The notes beneath the pieces were generated by a model. The model saw only the letters and a program-made list of their open reading frames with translations. It was not told the DNA's origin and ran no database searches. The position numbers were made by a program, and so were the translations under genes. From Doris montereyensis (Eukaryota > Mollusca > Gastropoda > Nudibranchia > Dorididae), in contig JAXRKP010000416.1 in assembly GCA_037039925.1 (NCBI GenBank), positions 182,501-246,500 of the forward strand: 64,000 bases of DNA. Reading direction: 5' to 3'. Position 1 is the stretch's first letter; every line of letters starts with the position of its first letter. Positions 34,324 to 44,493 of the stretch are shown here, piece by piece.

Positions 34324-34837
34324 GTTAGTACCACTTTTTGTTATTGTGTTATTTACTGTATTTAAAATGTCATCTCCATCCACCATTAACAACCCCCGGG
34401 TGTGCATCGGTTATATCTCTATGAAAGCAAGTCTTTAAATAAACTTTCCCAGCCTGGTACAGTAATAAACGATTAATCACAAGAACTGTACTCCGTAGTG
34501 ATGCTATACTATAATCATTATCCTTGATTACTTTTTATAATCCCTAATTTCATGCTAATTCCCGGTCTCACGAATCTCTACCTGCCAGCGGAGGTGAATT
34601 CCGCGTTAAAGTTCAAGATGTCAAAACGCCCATTAGCTAAGAGGCACAATCTTTGCACCCCATGCCCTGCTCCGTAGCATTACTGGCAGTCATTTCGCAT
34701 TGTAACGGGAGAAGAAAAATAATTCGACTAGAGTCGCATGTGGCAATACTGATACAGTAATTCAAGGGTTAAATCTAGCCTAACTATACCCAAAGTACAT
34801 CATGTATAACAAAGTCTATCTGTCATGTCTTCCCCAG
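34324..34837. other. MULE intron 4
   Basis: Donor gatg|gttagt and acceptor tcttccccag bracket 514 bp without coding signal. cccaagtac and aagggttaaatc motifs appear but no paired termini are clear. Confidence 0.4.
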
Positions 34838-35881
34838 GAACATATAAGACCAACAAGTGTGGTCAGCCTCTGTACCAGGTCATGGTGGAGGATGGGTGTG
34901 GCAGAGGACGAGCAGTATTTTATGCCTTTGTGCGCCAGGAGAATGCTGATATCCTGGCAAAGATGATGGAAATATTTGCCGAGTTCATGGAAGAGTCTGT
35001 CAGTCGTACAAAGTATGCGATGACAGACAACGACCCCAATGAAATCAATGCCATCAAACAGTACCTTCCTCATGCTTCAACTCTGCTTTGTGCATCCCAT
35101 GTACACAAGGCTATGAAAGCGAGGTTACATAAGCTGCAATGCTCAAAAGAGGTGAGGGACCGCCTGCACCAACTGACCTATGTCCCTGTCACAAAATATG
35201 ACATTGCTACATTCCAAAGGCAAGTGGGTGAAATTCTGTCGATTTCCCCACTTTTTACAATTACATTAACAACCACTGGCTTAATTGCGTTGAAACTTGG
35301 GCATACCATTGCCCGCCTCCACAGTCGTCTGTATTTTAATGACACTAATAACAAGTGCGAGGGGGAGAACAGGAGGTTGAAGGAGATCCTGAACAGCAAC
35401 ACATCCATGGCCATGGCTGTGAAGAAGCTGTTCCAGCACTCGCTGACTCAGCAGTTGGATGTCAGGGCTGCCTCAGCTATTCAAACAATGTCATCGACTC
35501 ACTTCCGCGATGCAAATCCTCGTTAGCAGTCTTTGTATGCTTTGTTTTCAGCATATGCTATGCAATTGATGATTCAGGACCATGCCTCCTTCCCAGTTCC
35601 TGTTGTTAATGGCATTGACTGTGTTGATACTTCTGGTGTTCAGTACCGTATTAGTGGCCGTCCTTTGACCTGTTCTTGTACATTTTTCTGTCAAACGTCT
35701 CTGCCTTGTTGTCACATGCTCTCTATCTTTGCTGAATCTTTTGATCTTGCTCAGGCTGACCTGTAGTCTCCTGGCAATAGGTGGCTGAAGACCAATGTTA
35801 TTGAGGATGTTCCCCTTCCTCGGGTTGCACAGACTTGCCAACATTTCCGATTTGGGCAGAATTATTACGATTTTTTGGCAT

Positions 35882-36463
35882 GAATTCCGCCATTCCGCAT
35901 GGTGAAGAAGTGCAAAACCGAGTTTACGGCTTCAATTTCAATGGCAGTCCTGGCAAATCTTATTATTCAAAAGTGAACGTGCAGTCAAAGAACAAAGGGT
36001 GTCACCAGTTTCAGTTTTCTTCTGAACAATTATCTCATGCCAAAAGTGCATGTTATAAACAGTTGAAGTGATTTTAGAACAGTACATTCAGTGGTAGCTT
36101 TGTAAATATATATATTTATCCGGCGTAAAGTAGAGTTTTAAAAATGGTATACAGTGAAAGAAGCAGTTTGAGAGCACCAAACCAAACCTGATGGTCTATC
36201 GCAATAACTGGAATGGTCACTTTGAAACTGCTGTTCTACGGAAACCAATAGGAAAAGGGAAAAAGCTGAATAAAAATACAACCACCCTGCAACCTAGCTA
36301 CTCAAAATCTATTCCAATCACAAGGACCAAGTACAATGACTTACAGGTTTTAAAGAGATTGTGCAAACCAGCGAACCACAAATACTTTGACAATCTACCA
36401 ACTTGTGACAATAACGCGGACAGATCGGATGATCTCAGTGAATTGTCTGATAATGATGACTGA
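35882..36463 (+). pseudogene. QN-family C-terminal fragment 2
   Basis: Frames FNFNGSPGKSYYSKVNVQSK (about 35930) and QFQFSSEQLSHAKSACYKQL, then from 36191 MVYRNNWNGHFETAVLRKP, GKGKKLNKNTTTLQPSYSKS, IPITRTKYNDLQVLKRLC and NHKYFDNLPTC. The tail is acidic and stops at 36461. The order 'K-x2-DL-x2-L-x3-P-x-H-x-F-x2-LP' plus acidic end parallels the end of the QN1 protein (QSLFPYIPSVHHAF, acidic tail) and QN fragment 3 (KPLMVQSMRLFWERLPVN). Assignment is by this motif order only; the first part (35882-36070) is less certain. Confidence 0.4.
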
Positions 36464-36621
36464 AATCCTTTGCTGTTCCCCTTTTCTTGTAGTTTGTAGT
36501 ACCGTATTGATTATTATGATTTTTTAAAGTTTATTATCGACTTCTGCGGTAAGGCTATGTGGAGAAGGAGAGAGATTATATTATGCTTTTTTTAATCATA
36601 CTTAAGCTGTAATGGCAATGC
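36464..36621. other. Short non-coding spacer
   Basis: AT-rich 158 bp between the QN fragment and the GA satellite. Nothing recognised. Confidence 0.4.
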
Positions 36622-36759
<138 letters not shown>

Positions 36760-36779
36760 TGCGCTCCATATTTCGGGAC

Positions 36780-37602
36780 CTACAGTTCAAAGTTTTGGGT
36801 GGAGTTTGGAGTGTGATACGTGTCATGCCAACGAGATTTCTGCAAATGCTTGTGGTATGTGACAGAATGCATCTGTTATGCTTGACACCTTATTATTTTA
36901 CTCCTGCTTCCTCACAAACAATGAGAAAACAAGACATATGGAAAGAATTCATTTATATCCTTGCGAAATGTGGGAAGGCAGATGAAGTTAAAATGTTCTT
37001 AGAAGACGTTGTGAGCCCTCTGAGGAAGCAAAAATCTGCTGCTGGGAATGAAAGGATTCATAGAATTTTATCATCACTGTTCCAACAATGTGATCCAGAA
37101 ACACTTGTCACATTTCAACTGTATCGGAGATTGTTGTCTGAATTTAATACATATGCCAAGAAATTCCTGGCTGCAAAACCACAATGTCACCTTCTTCATA
37201 CAAGCATGTTCCATTTGGATAAAAGACTTTTCCCGTCATTTCATAAAATCGGAAAGTATTCCTCTCAATGCTTGGGATTTATTTGAATTGGAAATATCTG
37301 CATCGATTCAGTTGAGGGATAGAAAACTTTTTGTGGGAACACACTGTACTCCTATCCTCAAGGGGCTCCTCAGACTAGAGCTTTTTGGCTGCCTTCATTC
37401 TTCACTGCATTGAGGTCTGGTTATGTCAATGCTTCAAAAATGTTGAGGAAAATGCCGTTATTGAACAAGACTTTAATTGGACTCAGCAGTCTTGATCCAG
37501 GTGTTCAGTGCTGCTTTGATGAAAACCACCTCTGCCAGCTGAACGTAAGGCATAATAACAAAAATTTAAGATTTTCAGGTTTGGTTGGTTTTCAAAATTA
37601 GG
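36780..37602 (+). pseudogene. Unidentified repeated family, part 1 ('ACSIWIKDF...RSGYVNASKMLRKMPLL')
   Basis: SSQTMRKQDIWKEFIYILAK, VSPLRKQKSAAGNERIHRIL and DPETLVTFQLYRRLLSEFNT run in one frame to about 37185. A shift then gives QACSIWIKDFSRHFIKSESI, LFELEISASIQLRDRKLFVG and, in a third frame from 37409, RSGYVNASKMLRKMPLLNKT. I recall the same order in predicted proteins repeated in mollusc and cnidarian genomes, which usually means a mobile element. I cannot assign an enzyme class. No catalytic motif is obvious. Confidence 0.4.
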
Positions 37603-37639
37603 TTTCAGGATTCAGCACCGTGAGGTACTGGCACATAAT

Positions 37640-37701
37640 GAGATGAAGTCATTGGGGATGGTGCAGTGGTAGATGAGGTCATTGGGGATGGTGCAATGGA
37701 A
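37640..37701. repeat. 29-bp tandem duplication
   Basis: gatga(a/g)gtcattggggatggtgca is present twice, at about 37643 and 37672. Lies in an apparent intron of the unidentified family. Confidence 0.7.
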
Positions 37702-37805
37702 CCAAAATCTTTGGAATTCATCTGAAGGGTCTCTTTCTCCTAGTCATTCACACTTTGTCTACTGAGATTAATAGCTTTCTTCCATGTTGATTCCACTCTT
37801 ACAGG

Positions 37806-38525
37806 ATCTGAATGATGTGGTGTTTGACTTTGATGATGATTCTCGAGATGACAACTATGACTCCTGCTCAGATTCTGATTGTCCCAACGATTTTGTTGTG
37901 CCTCAACTCAGAATAATTCAGTCCAAAATGTTTTAGTAGGGGCAGTTCAACAATTTGATTCCACATTCATCATCTAAACCCTATAAATGATTTTGCTCCA
38001 GTCGATAAGACCTCCACATCATCGATAACCCAACCAATGAAAGAAATCCCAAATGGAAATGAGCCATCGGCTTCTCTAAAGACAACTAAGATCGATAAGA
38101 AACACTTCTGCCTCTGCTTTTTGTGGAAGGCCCCAAGTAAAACTGAAATGGTACTTGATTTCATGTCACATAAAATAACCAAATAGGATACCTTTTCTAA
38201 CGTCTTCTGAGAAGACAAGAAAAACGAACTGTCGAAATTGAGAAATGCTGGAGACCATCTCCATAATTTAGATGTTCTGAAGGGCACTGGAGGAGAGGAA
38301 TTAGTGAAGCAAACGACAAAAGCAAATTATATTTCATGCCCAAGCTGTATTGGCTATTTCTATAAAAGATATTTGTGGCGACACAAATGTCCCAACCGTT
38401 GCCCGACTGGCCATCACAGGAGAGAAGGAGGCGGGCAAGAGGCAGCAAGTAAAGAATGGAAAACTCATGATCAAACCAATCAGATAAAATACTTTCCATT
38501 TGACACCAACTACTTTGGCATGTAA
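37806..38525 (+). pseudogene. Unidentified family, part 2: acidic exon and zinc-finger exon
   Basis: After cttacag (37805) an exon-like block DLNDVVFDFDDDSRDDNYD runs to a stop at about 37935. From about 38204 a second block reads NAGDHLHNLDVLKGTGGEEL, then ISCPSCIGYFYKRYLWRHKC (about 38327-38390), a C-x2-C...H-x-C zinc-finger-like motif. It ends with a stop at 38523. From memory, 'GDHxHNLxVL' with 'CxxCxGFFxKxxLWRH' forms a repeated N-terminal module in invertebrate predicted proteins, some next to a tyrosine-recombinase-like domain; none is visible here. Whether this belongs with part 1 is inferred from order and strand only. Confidence 0.35.
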
Positions 38526-40330
38526 AAGAAACAAATTTTCACGGTAAATTTGCGAGGTCCATAGAAACAAAATGAATAAACTTTAATCCTTGCTATTAGC
38601 AGAGAAGGATAAACACAACAAATGTAGAAACAAATAGGAACAAGCAAGCAAAAAAGAAAGAAAAACCTGACGTAATAGAACATCAAACAGACATAAATAA
38701 ACGAACAAAACACACAGATATTAGCAGTAACGGCCGAAAAATAGATTCTCTACGCAGACATAATTTCTTTTGATCTCACAAAATATGAAAACAGAATAGG
38801 AATAATAGAAAAGGCCTTTTGAAAGCAGTGCCTTCTTATCTCTACTCTGACTTGGGATTGCGTCATTCCATTGAACAGGGAGAGGAACATACAACTTGTC
38901 GATGTTTTGACACAAAAGATTTGGCAACTGTAACCTTTAGGCTAAGTTGTATGATACATTTAATACATCTACATATCTATGTAGGCCTACATAATAATAT
39001 CTTCATATTAACATTATACAGTTAGTAGAGTTCCGGTTTTCTAGGCATACACAATAGTGTGATAGTTTGCCATTGCTTTCCAAGCCACATTTACTTTCGC
39101 CAAGTCAGAATAGACCTAGCTACCCATTTAAGCTGCTCGGTCGACAGGAGGGCCAGAAAAATGTGCCCGAACTGGCAATTAAAGCAGGCCTTCGTGTCGG
39201 TACTCATTATTATCTCCATTATATTTATACATGTATACTGTATGTGTAAAAGTACGTCTTACGTAAACAGAATTCAACAACATGTATTATTTATCACTTA
39301 AGTAAATGTATTATAATTCAACTACATGTATTACCATTACCATTATCAACTGAGAAAAAATTCTTGAATTCAAGGTGAACTCGTGTGTTATAGAATGCTC
39401 ATTAAATTAAAAATCCCATTGGTGTTTCATCAAGTCACCAAGTAGAGGCATCGCCCTTTTGACAGGGGAACAGCTTGGATGCAATAGAATGCCTCTCTTT
39501 TTAAGTTTTTCTTAAACTTTCCATTTCCAGTGCTGGTAGTGTTTCACTTTATTGTTCATGGAGCATCGCACATCTGTTGAGTTCACCTTGGTTAATCGTT
39601 GCCATAGTCACACAATGTATACAAATAAATTACGCATTTTACATATATTTAAAAAACAACCCAGATCATGATATTATGGGATGAACATTCAAAACATAAT
39701 ATCTTGTCATAGATCTCTCACACCTCAAAAGTAGTTTCATATTGATGTACGAGTATTATTTCCACCTTTTATTAATACAGGCATTTGTGTAAACCATTCA
39801 AGAGACCTGAGTTCAATTCTCAGTCCTGGAAATTTTTATGGCGCTCCTGTCGACCCAGCAGCGAAATGGGTAGCACTAGCAGGTCCATTCATATTCAGTG
39901 AAAGTAAGGCGGTGCGGAAAGCAATGGCAAAATACCACGTTACGTCGTACGTTTAGAAATATGAGAATTCTACTCTTGCTTACCCTACGATGATCGACTC
40001 GTACGGGACTTACTTTGCTTTTTGTGTAACACCTGTGGTCATTCAGAATTAAATCTTTACTTCAATTATAATAGCTTTTATAATATATTGATCAGTAAAG
40101 TCAGGTGGTAGCTTTTTAAATTCTTTACATCTCATAATATGAGAATTTACAAATAATATACACTGTCTACAAATATATAAGTTAATGCTACTTAGGTCTG
40201 ATCTATTTTGGGGCATGAACTAGTATTTTGAGACACACATTCCTTTCATCAGAGCAGAACAATAAGAATCAACTGAACTTGTGTCTTTTCATGCCCTGGT
40301 GATCACATGACAATAAGAATCAACTGAACT
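38526..40330. other. 1.8 kb without recognisable genes; small inverted-repeat element
   Basis: AT-rich DNA. CAAGGTGAACTC at 39371-39382 and its perfect complement GAGTTCACCTTG at 39579-39590 bracket 220 bp, a possible small MITE. A 22-bp direct repeat (acaataagaatcaactgaac...) occurs at 40259-40280 and 40310-40331, the second copy touching the retrotransposon fragment that follows. Confidence 0.4.
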
Positions 40331-41199
40331 TCTGGCCTGGAGAATTGCCCAGGTTGTCAAAGAAAGGCAAAAAAAGCACCCTGATGAGACTCATAGAAGG
40401 AAGTACAATCAGCTCAGTGCTGAGCGCGAAGCTTCTCATACGGGGAGAAAAGCGGAAGTACTGGGTTGAGAGATGCGAAGGGCTTGACCTGGGGAAGGAC
40501 ACACGCGGGGTGTGGAAGCTGCTAGACCAGCTGAAAGGGCTCGACCACGTGCGTAACCCAACTCCATTGAAGATGGAGAATGGCAATCTTGCCTTTTCTG
40601 ATGCAAAAAAAGCCAAAACCCTCAACAGGCATTTTGCACGGGTTAACAAGGCGGGGCCCAGGGATGCTGGAATACGCGGCGAGCCCCAGGGGCTAGAACG
40701 GGCGGCGGAAGAGACTGGTGGCGATGGATTCGCAAGTGCTCTGACCTACAAGAGTTGGACAGGGCAATATCACGAGCCAAAGGTCCGTAAGGCGCCGGGT
40801 ACTGACCAAATTTCTAATGAGATGCTGAAGCATCTGGGACTAACGGCACAGCAAAAGTTGCTAGGTTTCATTAACGAGACTTGGCGAAAGGGAGCGATCC
40901 CCAAGGCATGGAAGATTGCAATCGTGACTGCAATCCCAAAAAGGGTAAAGATCCCACAGAACCACAGAGCTACAGGCCCATCTTGCTCACATCTTGCGTT
41001 AGCAAGGTTGCTGGCGAATGGTGAATGACCGCCTGTACAGCTATCTGGAGCGTAGGGGATACTATCCCAAGAGTTGCGCCTTCACCGCCTAGGATCCACG
41101 CGATGCTTTTACAAACGGCACACGAGGGGTTAGATCCCTCTAAGGACGTTGGCGTTGAAACGATCGAGCCGTGCCGAGCGATGCAATCAAAGCATATTG
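40331..41199 (+). mobile_element. Retrotransposon fragment RT2 with internal deletion
   Basis: Matches RT1 from about 9525 to 10283 (WVERCEGLDLGKDTRGVWKL, MLKHLGLTAQQKLLGF, RKGAIPKAWKIAIVTAIPK), then jumps at about 41071 to the part equivalent to 11413-11547 (gcgccttcaccgcctaggat). The deletion removes the RT catalytic core and the connector. The two break points share a short ag-/gcg-type overlap. The fragment starts inside the linker and ends before RNase H, with no 5' or 3' terminus. Confidence 0.85.
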
Positions 41200-41235
41200 T
41201 CAATTTTCTTTTGTGACAAATCAAAACAAACAAAC

Positions 41236-43310
41236 ATGACCATGTCTACTTTTGCTGATGATTCCGGGATTGGGAAAAATATCCTCCCCAGGCGTTTTAC
41301 TGGACAACAGGCATTAGATTTGTTCAGAAACTGCCTGTGATGATGTTAGTGATTTCGATGATGTTTTGGACAGTGATTCAGGGAGTGAGAAGTGGCAGGT
41401 GATGACAGTAGAAGTGGTGAAACTGTACCAGCATCTGTATCAAAACGTCGTTTTAGATATATCACTAACTAATGAAAGGGAAAGAGCTAGAGTAAGAGCA
41501 AGCCAGAGCCATCCTAGATCTAGCCCTAGCAATGTTCCAAGTACTAGTAGATCTAGATTTAGTATTAGTAGTGACACTGACAGTGAAGATGAAGCTGAAA
41601 CTCCATTAGCACTGGTCCATGGAGGAGGGTTGGAGAAGGTGAGGAGACAGTGAATCATTTTCATTTGGGATTCTGGCCCTAGACACCAGTGTGGAGAAAA
41701 TGGTGGACCTTTTCAGTTTCTGCAGCTGTTCTTTGATACTGATGTGGTAGATGAGTTGATAGATCAGACCAATAAGTATGCTGAGTTAGTCCTTGTAAAG
41801 CATCCCAACTCATCCTATTTTCTGCCTGGAATTCTGTCGGCCGATATGAAATGTACACATTTTTTAGCGTACTCATTTCTATGGGAATTGAGCCAACGCC
41901 ATTTGTTTCTGATTATTGGTCGACACTCAAGCATAACCATACCCCATGGTATGGGCAGATGTTCTGCAGGAATTATTTTCAGCTCATCTACCACAGCATG
42001 ATACACGTATGTGAGCCAGGTACAGAAGGTAAAGCCAAGATAGAACCATTCATCAACAAGCTTTTGGGAAAATTTCAAGAATCGTTCTACCCTTTATGAA
42101 GACATTAGCATTGATGAGATGGTAATTGGCTTCAAACACAAGCAGTACAATGCCTCCAAGCCCAAAAAACATCACATCAAAACATTTGGGGCATGTGATT
42201 CTGCGACTGGCTATGTTTATAATATCCTAACGTACTTTGGCGCCAACACCACATACAATCCTGACACAGATCCTGATTCTCAGCAAGCTGTCAAAGTATT
42301 CTCAACACTCATCACTCCACTAAACAGATCAGAACATCACATATATATGCAGACAGATATTATAGTCAATGCCACTTCTTGATTATTTACGAGAACAACG
42401 TCATAATTACACAGGCACACTCAACACAAACAGGAGACACTTCCACAAGAAATAAAAAATAACATGAGACTACAACACATGGAAGAAAGATGGTTCTACA
42501 ATGGAGACAAAAGATGTTTTGTTATTGGTTGCCTGGAAAGACAAAAAGTCTAGAAAGCCCTGTGTTGTTGTATCAAGCAACGGTCGGGTTGGTTTGGTGG
42601 AACGTGAAGAAGGAAGACGGCATGTAGTCAAACCGATCATCATTGACAACTACAACCATAAGATGAATGGATGTAATCGGGCTGACCAGATGTTGTCATA
42701 CTACAGCACCCATCACCGTAAAACAAGACGGTGGTGGAGAAAATTGTTTCAATGGATGTGATCGGGCTGACCAGATGTTGTCATGCTACAGCACCCATCA
42801 CCGTAAAACAAAACGGTGGTGGAGAAAATTGTTTTAATGGATGTGATCGGGCTGACCAGATGTTGTCATGCTACAGCACCCATCACCGTAAAACAAGACG
42901 GTGGTGGAGAAAATTGTTTCAATGGATGTGGGAAGTGTGTCAAGTAAATGCGCATATTCTGTTTCTTATAAATCAGCCTGCTGCTGCAAGGAAGTGCCCC
43001 TTCTAAAATTTCAAGGACACACTCATCAGTGAAATTACAGCTTCTGTCGCTACCATCACACCTCCCCATCTTTTGGCCTTATCCTCAAAGCCTGGGAGAA
43101 AGCCCAGAGCAAATGATGTTGAATGTCTGCAGGGCAACAAACATCTTGTCAACTTCTCTGGTCTTGATCGTGAATGCGTCATGTGTCGCACCATAGGGAA
43201 ATGAAAAAGATGAAGTTTTTCTGCTCAGGATGTTCAACGAAGCCCCATCTCTGTGTGAAAGGTTGTTTCAAGCTTTTTCACACAGTGCCAAATTTGCAGA
43301 TATAAAAGCA
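41236..43310 (+). pseudogene. piggyBac transposase (PGBD-like), broken
   Basis: Start at 41236 (MTMSTFADDSGIGKNILPRR). Acidic Ser/Asp-rich N-terminus to about 41650, then FFDTDVVDELIDQTNKYAEL, LISMGIEPTPFVSDYWS, SIDEMVIGFKHKQYN (about 42105, first catalytic Asp in a typical DE block), KTFGACDSATGYVYNILTYF, DNYNHKMNGCNRADQMLSYY (about 42645, DxYN..MxGxD-like block with Asn for the last Asp) and RRWWRKLFQWM. The C-terminal Cys-rich domain survives in a shifted frame (FFCSGCSTKPHLCVKGCFK, about 43215-43275). Frameshifts near 41335, 41650, 41840, 42095, 42380 and 42500, plus an 85-bp triplication, show it is inactive. TTAA-type ends were not identified. Confidence 0.85.
42666..42920 (+). repeat. 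85-bp tandem triplication in piggyBac
   Basis: Units start at 42666, 42751 and 42836 (aatggatgt-atcgggctgaccag...), differing by a few bases; the next partial start is at 42921. The unit spans the conserved NGC-RADQ...RRWWRKLFQ block. The two extra copies add 170 bp and shift the frame. Confidence 0.95.
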
Positions 43311-43949
43311 GTAAAAAGACAGAACTAGGTGATGTAGAAATTATTGGAATGTTAGGGTGAAAACAAAACTTTATTTTTCATAAGTTTTATGATGACAGAC
43401 GCCAAATTATAACCTGCGTCTATAAATTCAGAATTGGATGTCTTCAGAACTTTCCTATTATATATGGATTATTATGACTTTATAAACATTGGATTACCAT
43501 GCAAAGACTTTTAAATGTAACAGTTCTATCATTGATTACCATGAAAAGACAAGTGGATTTAGCTGTGTTCTCTTATTGGTGAGAAATTTATCCCTGCTCT
43601 TTTCCGCCTTCTGTCTCACTAAATCCTCAAACACAAAACAAGACTGAAAGTGATAAATGAGTGACACGTTTGAAATTATCTGCTTCTTTGTGGCAAAATA
43701 GAAAAACAAAAATTTCTTGCCAATTTCTGTCTTTTTTCTGAATAATGACATGAATTCTTGTTTTTGGCCATATTATCTCTCCTAATTGTAGCAGCATGAT
43801 GATTTTTATGTCTGTTGACATGTAAATGATTACACTTTCATATAAATGTCTCCATTAGGTGACATTTCATTGGATTTCTTTGAATGTGTCTTGAAATTCA
43901 GTATTTTGTCTTTAAAAATGTGTTACCTCCCCTTGAACTCTTGAACTAA
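43311..43949. other. No gene seen
   Basis: AT-rich DNA downstream of piggyBac. Neither strand shows a recognised protein. Confidence 0.45.
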
Positions 43950-44141
43950 GGCAACCACAATTTCTAACTGCTTTGGTGAGGACTTAACAAAGAAGCTAAT
44001 TGAGCCATTTTCATTGAGCACAGATGGCAGCAATGACTCTGGCTCAGAAATTTTATATCCAATAGTTATAAGGTACTTTGAAAAAGACTTGGGAAAAGTT
44101 GTGTCTGAGCTCCTCACCCTCATTATAGAAAGAGGTAATGA
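43950..44141 (+). pseudogene. hAT-like exon fragment ('STDGSNDSG')
   Basis: LIEPFSLSTDGSNDSGSE followed by YPIVIRYFEKDLGKVVSELL. The DGSND block followed by a 'P-x-x-IRYF' strand matches the first catalytic Asp region of a hAT-like family repeated in fish and invertebrate genomes. It is fused directly to retrotransposon fragment RTA at about 44142, giving a chimeric reading frame. Confidence 0.45.
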
Positions 44142-44493
44142 CAGTAAGGTCCATGTCACGCTGTTGCAGGAGAACCTTCACGGTAAGCGAAGGGCGGAGT
44201 AGCTCGATACACGGGCCACAAGTGTGACTGCACTGACTGCAGAGGAGTAGTCCTACTCGTGAGAAATGGTATGACAACTCAAGTCAAACACAATGGGACA
44301 GATATCCAAAAGGTGGTGATAGCATTAGAGGGTGACGAGTATAGCATCTGGAATGTTTACAACTTCCCAAAGAGTGCTATGAGATTGGAGTTGCCAAATG
44401 GACCGAACTACAGGCGGACAATCGTGGCCGGTAACTTTAACAGACATTCCCCGCAGTGGGGGTACTCCGATAGGCGGCGGCTGAGACTCCGGT
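44142..44493 (+). mobile_element. Retrotransposon fragment RTA (endonuclease part)
   Basis: KVHVTLLQENLHGKRR and IVAGNFNRHSPQWGYSD match RT1 8778-9110; the catalytic GDFN reads GNFN here. A deletion removes the part equivalent to about 9112-9172, and the fragment ends at gactccgg, where the 5' terminal block of the next copy begins. Confidence 0.85.

Larger units (their letters stand above)
31391..35881 (+). pseudogene. MULE transposase with SWIM finger (ZSWIM1/3-like), intron-containing
   Basis: Five exon-like blocks with matching phases. E1, to 31644 (HFVYNRVHYVCTHYGEPRIR), and E2, 32896-33067 (GCKASFVLKYNYY...MTHNHSTTPETF), together form a FAR1/FLYWCH-like zinc-binding domain. E3 is 33321-33426 (KFKKAYTLAEIRRMKHQ). 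E4 is 34137-34323, with one frameshift, ending in YMDG. E5 is 34838-35881. The DDE core is MDG-TYKTNKCG across the E4/E5 junction, YAMTDNDPNEINAI (about 35015) and NNKCEGENRRLKEIL (about 35348). The SWIM finger CSC-x8-CCH is at about 35670-35715. E5 has only two in-frame stops, TAG at 35524 and TAG at 35764. Function: Mutator-like cut-and-paste transposase or a domesticated ZSWIM-type gene. The introns are unusual for a simple transposon; a decaying host-domesticated copy is possible. Confidence 0.75.

Noticed and set aside
38510..38713. Minus-strand hydrophobic frame resembling a small membrane protein
   Set aside because: AT-rich, Phe/Cys/Tyr-biased composition expected by chance; no start context or homology recognised.
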